A DNA stretch of 64,000 nt from Anatilimnocola floriformis (GCF_024256385.1 NZ_JAMLFW010000001.1:1302001-1366000); one strand, 5' to 3'. Positions 52,712 through 62,214 are shown, counted from the stretch's first letter. The notes: generated from the sequence alone by a model not told the origin. Program-made: numbers and translations.

Positions 52712-54085
52712 TCACCACTCAAATGGCTTGGTATTTTCCGTGGCCTGCTCATGACCCTCGCGCATGCGAATCACGAGCACGCCGTTTTCTAGTTCGCACT
52801 TGCGATCCGATTGATAGAGTAAATAAGCCAGCGCATCGCGGCGGCTCCGTCGGAAGAGCACTGAGCCCAAGACAAGGTCGGGGCGCACAACGGTGGGATC
52901 ATCGGTTCGATCTTGATACACAATCGCGGTACCGGCGAGCAATTGAGCGATGCAAGTTTGGGGAGTCTCTGAGTTCTTCTGCACGTCAATGACCGCACGC
53001 CAGTCCTGTGCGGCCTGGCTCCCCATCGGAAACTCGATCTGCAGCACACCCGTTGGATCGATAAACGGCGGCGATGGATCGATCTCGCGCGGCACCATCC
53101 AGAGTCCGCCGTAGCGGTAGTCAAAACCACAACCTTGATTGGCGGCTAGCTCACACAGACTTGCCGCGAGCGAGCCGCGCCTTTCGAGGGTCTGGTTAAC
53201 ACGCACGCCATCGACAGCAATTCTCAGCGCGAGTGAGGAGTGATCAATGTCGAAGGTCAGCCGGTTGTAGGGTGGCTGCTGTTGCCAGGTTCCTGCGGTC
53301 GCGGCAGCAAACTGACTGACGAGCGTTGGATCGTTCAAAGTCCCCAGCCACTCCAGAAATTGCGCCACAATCGGTTGGCCGTTCCAGGCAACGAGGTTGT
53401 CATCGGCATACTCAGCCGTGTTCAGCAGTTCGCCCTCCAGTGTTCGCCATAGCGTTTTGCCATGAAGTTTGCCTTGGCGATAGTTGGTGACGGTCTCCAT
53501 AGGGCGGAGCGGTGGGCCGAGGAGAAAGATGTGCGAATCAAGTTCAGGCAAGCCAGCCTCACTCATAAACATTTCAATGGGCGGGACCAGGGGTGACGCT
53601 CCGTGGGTAACCACTCCGCGCCATTCGCCGTCCCACTTTCCGGCATCGTATCGACCTTCAAAGGGCCACAAGCCAAACGTTCGGTATGGTCCGTGCAACA
53701 CGCCAGCGCGATAGTTTGCTTCAACCGCGACCTCGCCGTTCCAATCCCAGACTCGCCGCGGTCCATGCAACACGCCATCGTAGTAGTGAGCTTCTTGCCA
53801 TAGCTCGCCATTACGAAAACTTTGCTCCAAACCATGCTTCACGGCCTGGCCGCGCCAATCGCGCCGATAGACGTTGCGGCGAACGATCTCATAATCCTTG
53901 CTACCGGGCAGGAATTTGCCTTCCGCACTGCGCGCCCAGCCCTCTGCTTTGCCCAGAGAAGTTTCCGCCGTCCATGGCCAGCGATAGACCATCAAGCCAA
54001 TGCCAATCACTGCCGTGATGATCAGCAGCAATCGCAGAGTGAATTGCGGACGACAGTTGCGATTCGGAGACGTAGGATTGGTCAT
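52712..54085 (-). CDS. Membrane protein with MORN/YwqK-like repeats
   Basis: The protein is 457 residues. One membrane span lies near residues 16-34 (FTLRLLLIITAVIGIGLMVY). The next 180 residues contain MORN-type repeats of the YwqK kind: FRNGELWQEAHYYDGVLHGP, EANYRAGVLHGPYRTFG, YRQGKLHGKTLWRTLEGELL. The C-terminal half (about 240-430) is a separate alpha/beta domain without motifs I recognise. Similar planctomycete proteins with DUF-type tails exist; function unknown. Confidence 0.62.
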   Translation of the reverse strand: MTNPTSPNRNCRPQFTLRLLLIITAVIGIGLMVYRWPWTAETSLGKAEGWARSAEGKFLPGSKDYEIVRRNVYRRDWRGQAVKHGLEQSFRNGELWQEAHYYDGVLHGPRRVWDWNGEVAVEANYRAGVLHGPYRTFGLWPFEGRYDAGKWDGEWRGVVTHGASPLVPPIEMFMSEAGLPELDSHIFLLGPPLRPMETVTNYRQGKLHGKTLWRTLEGELLNTAEYADDNLVAWNGQPIVAQFLEWLGTLNDPTLVSQFAAATAGTWQQQPPYNRLTFDIDHSSLALRIAVDGVRVNQTLERRGSLAASLCELAANQGCGFDYRYGGLWMVPREIDPSPPFIDPTGVLQIEFPMGSQAAQDWRAVIDVQKNSETPQTCIAQLLAGTAIVYQDRTDDPTVVRPDLVLGSVLFRRSRRDALAYLLYQSDRKCELENGVLVIRMREGHEQATENTKPFEW

Positions 54086-54402
54086 AGGATTGTTTGATAA
54101 GTACTCTGCCCGTTACTCACTCTAGCGAATCCGCATAAGCGGGAGAATCATCGTTTCGGCGGCCGCGGGCGAGCCTCTGTGTTACAACCCCTACCACCCG
54201 CACCCCTTCAACCGTAGCCCTTCGCCAGCCGCCATACGCCCTACTATCCGGCATCTTCAGCCTGACCGAACATTTTCACTGACCGGTCTATTTTGCCAGG
54301 CCGTCAGGACGAAATCTTCTTTTGTTCCTGCCACGCTGCCTTAACCCTCAAGGCTGCAGCCACTCGAACCCTTCCCCGTCTCCCTTCGCGTCAGGTGATA
54401 CT
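54086..54402. other. 317-bp divergent intergenic region, no gene seen
   Basis: It separates the minus-strand MORN-repeat gene (start 54085) from the plus-strand small gene at 54403 and should hold both promoters. Pyrimidine-rich sequence covers about 54190-54250; nothing else stands out. Confidence 0.5.
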
Positions 54403-54780
54403 GTGCCCAAGACCAATACTGCTGAAGTCGAAATGAACCGCCGCTCTAGCGACCGCCGGACCAAGGAAGACCGCCGTAAAGAGAGCACTCCCGTCGCCGT
54501 CGAACGCCGCGCCGCCACTCCCACCGAACGCCGCAAGGCTCCGCGCCGCCGCCAAATCGACCCCACCACCTGCGAACGCGACTACTCGGGCGAAGAAATC
54601 GAATTCATGCAAGCCATGGACGCCTACAAGCGAGCCAACGGCCGCATGTTCCCCACCTGCAGCGAGATTCTCGAAGTCATCCGCGCCATGGGCTATGTCC
54701 GCGTCACGCCGACGCAAGTTGCCGAAGGGACGATCGAAGCCCCGGCTGCTGAAGTTGCTCCTGCCGAAGCCACCAACTAG
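54403..54780 (+). CDS. Small basic protein of unknown function
   Basis: The protein is 125 residues from GTG at 54403, with AGGTG 6 bases upstream; ATG at 54433 (MNRRSSDRRTKEDRRKE) is an alternative. The N-terminal half is very Arg-rich (DRRTKEDRRKE, ERRKAPRRRQ). The C-terminal half is a helical segment, EIEFMQAMDAYKRANGRMFP then SEILEVIRAMGYVRV, resembling a small DNA-binding or winged-helix-like domain. It may be conserved in planctomycetes. Nucleic-acid binding is inferred from composition. Confidence 0.6.
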   Translation: MPKTNTAEVEMNRRSSDRRTKEDRRKESTPVAVERRAATPTERRKAPRRRQIDPTTCERDYSGEEIEFMQAMDAYKRANGRMFPTCSEILEVIRAMGYVRVTPTQVAEGTIEAPAAEVAPAEATN

Positions 54781-54867
54781 TCGTCATCGAATCAAAGTAA
54801 GTCAGACCCACGCCGTCGTCGCAGGACTGGTGCGTAAGCATCAGCCCTGTGGCGTTTCTTGAGCGAG

Positions 54868-55869
54868 TTATTCTCCGGTCCCGGTCCAATCCTTTGGCAG
54901 TTCCAGCGACCAAACCTCGCTGCTCAGCGGCTGCGCATGGCCACCAGCGATCCACAATTTGTCCTGAAACACAAAAGCGCTGTGCTCGTGGCGTTCCTTC
55001 CACTTCGTTTCGGTTTTGAGCTCTTTCCACTCCTTGCCATCCGCCGAGTACCACACATCGTTCCAATTCTTCGCGGGATTGTTCGACCAGCCGCCGATGA
55101 CCCAGATCTTGTTGCGATAGACCGCCGTTGAAAACCACAGCCGGGCCGACCACGGCGCTGCGGCGGTTTCTTGCTGCCAATGCACGCCGTCGTCCGACGA
55201 CCAGACGTCGTTCACGGCTTGATACTTGGGCACATAGCTGCCGCCGCCAAAAATATAAATCTTGTTGCCAAGCACCGCGGCTTGGTGATAAGCACGCGGC
55301 GACCAGCCCGCATCGGCCGTCGCTTGCTTCCACGCTTTGCCGTCAGCGGAATACCAGACGTCGTTCTTCAAACTCTTGTCGTCGCCGAAGTAGTAGTTCT
55401 CGGTGCCGCCGAGAACCCACATTTTATTTTGAAACACGACGGACCCAGCGGCGATCCGCGGCGTCCAACCAGCCGTCGCGGTCGCTTGTTCCCACTTGTT
55501 GCCATCCGCCGAGGACCAGACTTCGCTACTTGCCGAATGTCCCGGCAAGCGGCCCTTATACCAGCCTCCCATGAACCACATGCGGTCATTGAAGACCAGC
55601 GTCATCGGCAGGTCGCTGTGTTTCCACGGCGCGTCTTTCTCCACGAGCTTCCACGCTTTGCCGTCGGTCGAGCTCCACACATCGCGCGGCGGCTCGTGGA
55701 AGGAATCGAACCAACCGCCGAAGATCCAGAGCTGATCCTTGAAGACAACCTCGCCCTGCGAATCGCGCGGCTGCCAACCGGCGTCGGCGGTGACCTTCTG
55801 CCAATTCAGCGGTTCCGCAGCAGAGAGCGATGTTGTCGCCAGGAAAATCAACCATAGAAAACGCCACAT
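54868..55869 (-). CDS. Exported kelch-like beta-propeller protein
   Basis: The protein is 333 residues from ATG at 55869 with GGAG 7 bases upstream; the ATG just before it (55872) is equally possible. A signal peptide is at about 1-18. The body has at least five kelch-like blades of the pattern W-R-AGSVVFQNKMWVLGG ... SADGKAWKQATADAGWSPR. The blades are highly similar (KDQLWIFGG, NDRMWFMGG, GNKIYIFGG), implying recent internal duplication. The family is probably carbohydrate- or protein-binding; no enzyme residues are seen. The Gfo/Idh/MocA gene ends 16 bases upstream on the same strand. Confidence 0.82.
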   Translation of the reverse strand: MWRFLWLIFLATTSLSAAEPLNWQKVTADAGWQPRDSQGEVVFKDQLWIFGGWFDSFHEPPRDVWSSTDGKAWKLVEKDAPWKHSDLPMTLVFNDRMWFMGGWYKGRLPGHSASSEVWSSADGNKWEQATATAGWTPRIAAGSVVFQNKMWVLGGTENYYFGDDKSLKNDVWYSADGKAWKQATADAGWSPRAYHQAAVLGNKIYIFGGGSYVPKYQAVNDVWSSDDGVHWQQETAAAPWSARLWFSTAVYRNKIWVIGGWSNNPAKNWNDVWYSADGKEWKELKTETKWKERHEHSAFVFQDKLWIAGGHAQPLSSEVWSLELPKDWTGTGE

Positions 55870-55885
55870 CATCTCTCTCCGAGTT

Positions 55886-56854
55886 TTATTGAGCGATCGC
55901 AGCGAGTCGCTCCATCCAACCTTGCACCTGCATCGCATCGGCAAAGGTGGCTCCGGCAGGAACCGCCTGTTCGCCGCGCACTACTCGGCAAAAACAACGC
56001 AGCTCCTCGGCCATCATTCCCGTCGCACTCCCCTGCCCTGCTCGAATCTCGAGAGCCAGCGGCCAAGAAGCGCGCTCGTCCCACACTTCGATTGGCCGCG
56101 GATTCGGCGAGATCCGCGCCGACCAACCTGCGCCGAAAACCTCCATCCGGTCGAAGCCACGCGGCGGCATGCCAGACGGCGTGAGATAAGAAGCCGCGAA
56201 CGAAGCAATCGGGCCGTCGGCCCAAGTTAGTTGCGCGAGCGCCAGATCGATCTCGCAGCGCGAAGTGCGATGATACTGCGAGCTGAATCGCGCCGGCTCT
56301 GAGTTACCGAGCAAAGCTTGCACCGCGTACAGATCGTGAACCATCGTGGCGAACAGTGGATTCTCGCCGGGAAACTTCATGACCGTCTCAGCCGGCCGAT
56401 GGCGGACGCAGTCGATGAAATGAATCGGGCCGCGAGTGGCCGCCACTTCACGCAGTTGCTGAAACTCGCTGTTGAAAAGAACGATGTGGCCGAGCATCAG
56501 GTTGCTGGAATCGGCTTTCACCAGCGAAGAGAGTTGCTGAGCGTCCGCCAGATTATCGGCAATCGGCTTTTCCAGCAGCACGCATTTGCCGGCCCGTAAC
56601 AGCGCACTCGTCACGGCCACATGCTCTGCCGTCGAGCAGGCGACAACCCACGCTTCGGCATCGGATTCGGCAATCGCGCGCGATAGATCGGTCCAGCCGC
56701 GCACGCCGGGCAACTCATTCGCCACTGCGGCCAGGCTTTCCTGCCGCCGCGCGACGAGGCCGACGAGTTCCGCTTCGGCCAACTTCGCCAACGTCAACGC
56801 ATGCAGTCGCCCGAAACGCCCGAGACCGACGACGCCGATTTTGACAGGCTGCAT
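55886..56854 (-). CDS. Gfo/Idh/MocA-family oxidoreductase
   Basis: The protein is 322 residues. The N-terminal Rossmann fold has GVVGLGRFGRLHALTLAKL, and the middle has CVLLEKPIADNLADAQQLSS with the conserved EKP catalytic-lysine motif. The C-terminal domain begins VHDLYAVQALLG. The family oxidises or reduces sugars and sugar alcohols with NAD(P). The substrate is not evident. It probably shares a transcript with the kelch-like gene. Confidence 0.9.
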   Translation of the reverse strand: MQPVKIGVVGLGRFGRLHALTLAKLAEAELVGLVARRQESLAAVANELPGVRGWTDLSRAIAESDAEAWVVACSTAEHVAVTSALLRAGKCVLLEKPIADNLADAQQLSSLVKADSSNLMLGHIVLFNSEFQQLREVAATRGPIHFIDCVRHRPAETVMKFPGENPLFATMVHDLYAVQALLGNSEPARFSSQYHRTSRCEIDLALAQLTWADGPIASFAASYLTPSGMPPRGFDRMEVFGAGWSARISPNPRPIEVWDERASWPLALEIRAGQGSATGMMAEELRCFCRVVRGEQAVPAGATFADAMQVQGWMERLAAIAQ

Positions 56855-56868
56855 GCGAGGAATCGACT

Positions 56869-56940
56869 GTAGCTGAATTCGCCAGAATTCAGCTGGTGAC
56901 GATCCGTTGCCCGGTTCTGAATTCTGGCGAATTCAGCTAC
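56869..56940. repeat. Perfect 24-bp inverted repeat with EcoRI-like core
   Basis: The left arm at 56869-56892 begins GTAGCTGAATTCGCCAGAAT and the right arm at 56917-56940 is its exact reverse complement, around a 24-base spacer. A divergent copy is at 45987-46052. It lies between the Gfo/Idh/MocA start and the giant fusion gene stop. Confidence 0.82.
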
Positions 56941-56962
56941 GTTGTCGTCGTGCTACGCGATC

Positions 56963-59900
56963 TTAATGAGCGTGATCGTGCTGATGGCCACCAGCGCCAA
57001 ACAGCGGGTGCTGTTTGTTGCCGCGGGCATGCACGAACGCGATCAGGTCGAGAATTTCTTCCTTGGTTAGTTTGTCGAGCAAGCCCTTCGGCATGATCGA
57101 GACCTTCGATAGTTGCCGTTCCTCGATCTCGCTCTTCTTGATCGTGATCGGCTCGGCTTTCGCCAGCGGGTTCTCGATCAACTTCAGCGAGTCGGGCGTT
57201 TCCTCCAGCACAAGGCCCGTCTTGGCCTGGCCGTTCGTGAGGAGCAGTTGCACCGTCTGGAATTTCTCGTTGATCTTGGCCGATGGATCGAGGACTTCCT
57301 TGAGCACGTCGAGTTGCGTCAGCTTCGCGTCGAGCTTCGTCAGATCCGGACCAAATGCATTGCCGACGTTGTCGACCTTGTGACAGGCAATGCAATTTGC
57401 CACCGTGAACATCTGCTTGCCGGTCGCGAACGAACGGCCTTTCATCTGTTCGACGGAGGGACCGAGATCGGCCAGCTTCCATTCGGTGCGCGGGCGATTG
57501 CTGGCCAGCAGAGGATCGCTGGGCTCGATCTTGTTCGCCGCGAGATAACCTTCCGGATCGGCCTGATAAGCGTCGAGATCTTCGACGACGTACAGCGCGC
57601 CGTACATCCGTCGCCAGTGACCGGGATACGTGCAAACGTACGGATAAACGCCCGGCTTCTTCGGCGCCGTGAAGCTCAACCGTTGAGTCGCTCGCGGCTG
57701 CAGCAAGTTGCTGCCGAGCAGCACGAGCGGCGAATTCGGCACGAACTGCCGGGCCGCGAACTCGGGCTTCTGCGAATTAGCTTCGGCTTGCAAGCCGATC
57801 TCTTCGAGTTTGCCGGGCTGCAGAATGACGAAGTTGTGCGGCATGAGGTCGGAGTTTTCGAGCACGAACTCCACCGGTTTGCCGGCGCGAACGACGAGCA
57901 CATCTTTATCGAACGACATCTTTTCAAAGACCGTGCCGAGGCGAATCACCCGCACGCCGAGCTCGCTGAGTTCGGCGCGAGACTTCTTCGCCGCGTCGGC
58001 AGGCAGGAGCGAAGCGAGCGCGTCGGCGAATTCGAGCGCGTCGAGCGCCGCCGGCGAAGTGCGGTTCGCGGCCGGTACGCTCTTCACATACGTCACTACT
58101 TCTTGCAGCAACTCCGGCGCACTTTCCTTCGGCCAAGCCGAGCGCGGCAAACGTTGCAGCGCACGGATGGCCGCAGTGCGATCATCGGCCGATTTGAGGA
58201 ACGGCGCGAGGAGTCCAAACGTTTTTGCTTCCTGACCGCGGATCTGCGCGAGAGCCTGCATGGCTGCATGGCGGATCACGCCTTCCGGGCCTCCGCCGCC
58301 GAGTTCAAAACGGCTGCTGAGCTTCGGCGCCGCGATCTTCTCTTGCTTCCACACATCGTTCCGTTGCGCGTCGAGCACTCGCAGCGTGAAGCCTTCGAGC
58401 CGGCTACTCAGTTCATCGGCCCGGTTGAAGACCGCGATGCTATCGATCGGATATTCATCACCGAGATCGACTTCCCACCAGGGCGAATCGCCATTTTCCT
58501 GGGTGTGGGTTTGCGTACCGCTGCCGTAGCTGGAGTCAGTTTTGCCGTCGATGGCCCGCGGGGCATCGCCGCCGTAGGCTGTGTTCTTTTGCGATGCTTT
58601 GCCCTGACGTGCGATGTTTTGATCGCCCGAATAAACTTCCACTTCGGCCAGCGTCAGCGTGCCGCGGCGGGGAAGTTCGACGCGAATGTAACGGCCGAAG
58701 GTTCCCTTGCCGGCATGCTTCGGATCGGCGAGGTTCGCCGGCAAGCCCTTGAGCAGCGGCTCGATCTGAGCATACAAACTGGCTTTCAAATTCGGATCGG
58801 AAACGAGCGGCACGGCAGCGACAAAATCCTGCAGCCGTTTCACATCACCGCTGGCTAGCTTCCAAGCCTTGGTCGTTTCGTCGTCGACTTGGATCAGCGC
58901 GACGTAACCGATTTGGCGGAGCAGTGGTTGCTTCGCTTTGATCGCGAGCCCTTCGAGCTCCGCGCGAACCGGCGCGAGTTCCGCAGCGCTGCGACTGGTG
59001 AGCAAGCGGATCAGATCGAAAATCACACTGGTATCGACATTCGCGCCGCGGCGATCGATTTCGGCGATGCCGTCCATCACGACTCGCAGTTGCGGCTTCT
59101 TCTCCATGTTCGAAAGACCAACGACGGCTTCTTGTCGCTGTTCGTCGCGCAGACCCGGGCGATAAAGCAACTCGGTGAAGACTTCTCGCGTGCGCGGTTC
59201 TTTCAGCAGTGCTTCGTTCGAAAGATTACGCAGAAAGTAGCGAGCGCCGGCCGGAGTCTTGAAAGTGATCTTCTGCCCCGCGGCTGCGGCAGCATCGACG
59301 ATCGGCTTCAAGGTTTTCATCGTTTCGCTCTGCACGTAGGTCAGCTTGTCATCCGTGGGTAGCTCGGCAGCGATCAGAGCAATTTCGGCCGCTTCGGGCA
59401 CCGTAAAGAAGCTCGCTGCACGAACGGCTTCGAGGCGGACCTTCGGATGTTCGTCGCCAGCCGCGGTAAACAGCAACGGCAGCGCTTCATCGACTCGATC
59501 GCGCCAATAGCAGAGAACGCGAACGGCGGCAGCCCGCGCGCGGAACTCGGGCGAAGCGAGCTCGCGCCTCAGCAGCGGCAGATCGACGATGTTGTGGTGC
59601 TGATGCAGCCACAGTGCTTCCAGCATGTGGTGTTCGTAGCTCACATCTTTCTTATCGAGTGACAGGTACCACTGATTGGCGGCGGGAATCACATCGGTGG
59701 TCGGCCGCGCGCTCAGTTCGAGGCGAGCGCGATAACGAACGCGATCGTCGGGGTGCTTCAGCACTTCGAGCAACTGCGGAATGGTCTGCTTGGCGTCGAT
59801 TCGTGGGGCTTCTACCAGTTGGCGACCCTTGTGCGTGACGCGATAGACACGGCCATACGTGCGATTGCGATTGGGATCGCGCAAGTTGTGCTGCATGTGG

Positions 59901-61993
59901 CCGATGATCGGGTTGTGCCAATCGGTGAAATAGATGGCGCCATCCGGGCCAACTTCGATATCGGCGGGGCGGAAGTTGGGATCGCTGCTGGACACGATCG
60001 GCTCGACTTCGGTGGCCGTCAGGCTCGAACCGGTGTCGTCGACCTTGTACTGTAGAATCCCTTGAAAACCGATGACGTTCGGCACGAGCAGGTTGCCGCG
60101 AAACTCTTCAGGAAAATGACTGCTGGAGAGAATCTCGAGTCCCGAGCAGGGGCGCGTTCGCTGTTGATAAACATGCGGCGGGCCGGCGTGCTTGTTGGGA
60201 TAGTTGACGTGGCCCGAGAAGAGGGCGCCGTGCGTGGGAACCGCGCCCGTGCCGTCGATCACAACGTCTTCGCCCCATTTGTCGAAGACGTGACCGTGCG
60301 GATTGGCGAAGCCGTGCGAAACGTAAACGTCGAACTTCTGAGCCCGCGGTTCGTAGCGAAAGACCGCGCCATTGGCGACGCGCCGCGGCGCACCCCAGGG
60401 AGTCTCGACCTGCGTGTGATGGAACGTCCCTTCTTGAAAATAAAGCGCGCCGCCCGGATCGAGCGTGAAGCTGTTCGAGGTGTGATGCGTATCGGCAGTG
60501 TCGAGGCCGTGCAGCAGCGAGATGCGCACGTCGGCCTTATCGTCGCCGTCGGTGTCTTTGAGAAAGAGAATGTCCGGCGCCATCGCCACGATCACGCCGC
60601 CGTTCCAGAATTCAAAGCCGGTCGGGTTATGAATGTCGCTGACGAAGGGCGTGCATTTGTCGGCCCGGCCATCGCCGTTGGTGTCTTCCAGAATGAGGAG
60701 CTTGTCGTTCATCGGCTCCGTCGGTTTCCAGTGCGGATAGGTCGGCCAGACCGCGACCCACAACCGGCCGCGTGGATCAAAGGCCATCTGCACCGGGCTG
60801 GCCAGCTCTGGAAAATCGGCTTCCGAGGCAAAGAGCTCAACCTTCAGATCTTTGTGCACCGTCATCCGCGAAATGGCATCTTCGCCGTCGAGGAACAAGT
60901 GCTTGCCGCCCGGCAGCGGACCGGGCTTGTTGCTGACGACCGGAATGAACGGCGGGAGATTGGTCTCGGCCAGTTCGACTTTCTTTCCCTGAGCGATTTC
61001 CCACACTCGGCTGTCGCGGTTCGCTGTCTGCACGTCGAGCACTTCGAGCTCGCGCTGACCGACTTCGTAGTTCGATTGACCGCCCGTGAAACGCAGGAAC
61101 GCGCGATCGCCGTAGACCGAAAAGCCGTCGGTCGTGCGATAGCGATGGAACCAGTAGAAGTTCTTGTCGACGACTGCTTTGCGCAGCGGCTCGAGCGCCT
61201 TGGGATCTTGCACGGCAGTGGTGCGGCCAGGAAAGAGGGCAGCATCGGCAGCGGCAGCGATGTAGAAATCGCCGAGGTCGTTCAAGTGAATGCCGTTGAT
61301 GGTGAGCGGCTCTTTGTTGGCAGCGTAGGCTTGTTGCGACGGCGCGAAGAGATCAACAAAGACGATCTCTTTGGCTGTGGCGACTTCGGCCATCGCCTTC
61401 GTGTACAGCGCCAGGCGGACGTTGTTCTCCTTGCCATCGGGCAAGTTGCGATCTTCGAGATCTTCGTGTGCGATCGGTGAGAAGAGCACGATCTGCGGCG
61501 CGCTCTTGCCGTTGTATTTTTGTGCTCGCCAATGATCGATCTGATCGGCGAGTTGCTTCTTAAAAGCTTCGAGCCCCCCCTGCCCTGCGAACGATTCGTT
61601 GTAGCCGAAGAACGCGAAGATGACGTCAGCTTTGGTGTTCGTCAGCTCGAAGCGGTTCTGGCGGACCGGGGCATCTTTGTTGAGCTTATCGGGCTGCGGG
61701 ATTTTTGCTTCGCCGCGGAGCCATTCATCGGGCGTGCCGAAGTCTTTGGAGCGGAGCCGCGTAGTGAGCTCATCGGCAGAGTAACCGAGATTGCGAAAGA
61801 CCAGCTGATGCTGCGGGTAGCGGGCATGCAGCCGAGTCTCGAGCCAGCCGACGTGTTGCATCCGCTCGGCGAGCGTGTTGCCGACGATGCAGATGTGATC
61901 GCCCGGTTTCAGTTCGAGCTGCTGAGCACTGGCGATGCCGCCGAGCAGAAATACGAACGCGATGGCGAGAAGCGAACGAACAGTCGTGAGCAT
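56963..61993 (-). CDS. SGNH + PVC-dehydrogenase + HEAT + discoidin + cupredoxin + cytochrome c fusion
   Basis: The protein is 1676 residues from ATG at 61993 with GGAG 9 bases upstream; the open frame to 62092 is repeat DNA. A signal peptide is at about 1-24. An SGNH/GDSL-hydrolase domain covers about 28-260, starting with GDHICIVGNTLAERMQHVGW. About 376-715 is the membrane-bound dehydrogenase-like propeller (FDPRGRLWVAVWPTYPHWKP, DGAIYFTDWHNPIIGHMQHN). HEAT repeats cover about 730-1060. An F5/8C discoidin domain covers about 1095-1228. A cupredoxin domain covers about 1357-1468, with copper ligands in HNF and CTYPGHWRRM. A heme motif CIACH lies near 1533, with the PVC-type cytochrome domain after it and a His-rich end. 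A secreted redox carbohydrate-modifying or esterase role is inferred; nothing shows the substrate. Confidence 0.85.
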   Translation of the reverse strand: MLTTVRSLLAIAFVFLLGGIASAQQLELKPGDHICIVGNTLAERMQHVGWLETRLHARYPQHQLVFRNLGYSADELTTRLRSKDFGTPDEWLRGEAKIPQPDKLNKDAPVRQNRFELTNTKADVIFAFFGYNESFAGQGGLEAFKKQLADQIDHWRAQKYNGKSAPQIVLFSPIAHEDLEDRNLPDGKENNVRLALYTKAMAEVATAKEIVFVDLFAPSQQAYAANKEPLTINGIHLNDLGDFYIAAAADAALFPGRTTAVQDPKALEPLRKAVVDKNFYWFHRYRTTDGFSVYGDRAFLRFTGGQSNYEVGQRELEVLDVQTANRDSRVWEIAQGKKVELAETNLPPFIPVVSNKPGPLPGGKHLFLDGEDAISRMTVHKDLKVELFASEADFPELASPVQMAFDPRGRLWVAVWPTYPHWKPTEPMNDKLLILEDTNGDGRADKCTPFVSDIHNPTGFEFWNGGVIVAMAPDILFLKDTDGDDKADVRISLLHGLDTADTHHTSNSFTLDPGGALYFQEGTFHHTQVETPWGAPRRVANGAVFRYEPRAQKFDVYVSHGFANPHGHVFDKWGEDVVIDGTGAVPTHGALFSGHVNYPNKHAGPPHVYQQRTRPCSGLEILSSSHFPEEFRGNLLVPNVIGFQGILQYKVDDTGSSLTATEVEPIVSSSDPNFRPADIEVGPDGAIYFTDWHNPIIGHMQHNLRDPNRNRTYGRVYRVTHKGRQLVEAPRIDAKQTIPQLLEVLKHPDDRVRYRARLELSARPTTDVIPAANQWYLSLDKKDVSYEHHMLEALWLHQHHNIVDLPLLRRELASPEFRARAAAVRVLCYWRDRVDEALPLLFTAAGDEHPKVRLEAVRAASFFTVPEAAEIALIAAELPTDDKLTYVQSETMKTLKPIVDAAAAAGQKITFKTPAGARYFLRNLSNEALLKEPRTREVFTELLYRPGLRDEQRQEAVVGLSNMEKKPQLRVVMDGIAEIDRRGANVDTSVIFDLIRLLTSRSAAELAPVRAELEGLAIKAKQPLLRQIGYVALIQVDDETTKAWKLASGDVKRLQDFVAAVPLVSDPNLKASLYAQIEPLLKGLPANLADPKHAGKGTFGRYIRVELPRRGTLTLAEVEVYSGDQNIARQGKASQKNTAYGGDAPRAIDGKTDSSYGSGTQTHTQENGDSPWWEVDLGDEYPIDSIAVFNRADELSSRLEGFTLRVLDAQRNDVWKQEKIAAPKLSSRFELGGGGPEGVIRHAAMQALAQIRGQEAKTFGLLAPFLKSADDRTAAIRALQRLPRSAWPKESAPELLQEVVTYVKSVPAANRTSPAALDALEFADALASLLPADAAKKSRAELSELGVRVIRLGTVFEKMSFDKDVLVVRAGKPVEFVLENSDLMPHNFVILQPGKLEEIGLQAEANSQKPEFAARQFVPNSPLVLLGSNLLQPRATQRLSFTAPKKPGVYPYVCTYPGHWRRMYGALYVVEDLDAYQADPEGYLAANKIEPSDPLLASNRPRTEWKLADLGPSVEQMKGRSFATGKQMFTVANCIACHKVDNVGNAFGPDLTKLDAKLTQLDVLKEVLDPSAKINEKFQTVQLLLTNGQAKTGLVLEETPDSLKLIENPLAKAEPITIKKSEIEERQLSKVSIMPKGLLDKLTKEEILDLIAFVHARGNKQHPLFGAGGHQHDHAH

Positions 61994-62042
61994 GCCAACA
62001 GGCTCCAGCAGGAGTTGCACAAGCGTAGGAGGGGATCGGCGA

Positions 62043-62105
62043 GTTATTGCCGGGAGTATCCGGGTTATCACCGGGAGTATCCGGGTTATCACCGGGAGTA
62101 CCCGG
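62043..62105 (+). repeat. Three 21-bp tandem repeats upstream of the giant fusion gene
   Basis: Units start GTTATTGCCGGGAGTATCC, GTTATCACCGGGAGTATCC and GTTATCACCGGGAGTACCC, each ending GG. Each contains a CCGG-(G)AGTA-(T)CCGG palindrome. The array lies 50-110 bases upstream of the start at 61993. A 21-bp period is about two helical turns. An operator array or simple slippage are both possible. Confidence 0.7.
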
Positions 62106-62214
62106 GGCCGCCGCGGGAAGGTGTGATTATGGGCTGCCGGTGCGGGTGAATTCCAGTACGTAAGCGGCCCGCGAATCCCACTCCGTTGCGACTCTGGTTT
62201 CCGTCGCTGATCTC

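Noticed and set aside
57113-58858. 581-codon open frame antisense to the giant fusion gene
   Set aside because: It mirrors the minus-strand coding sequence; composition is Arg/His-rich and no domain or ribosome-binding site supports it.
60062-61480. 472-codon plus-strand open frame
   Set aside because: It is antisense to the same fusion gene, a by-product of GC-rich codon bias.
62043-62105. CRISPR array
   Set aside because: Units are contiguous with no unique spacers and no cas genes are near.
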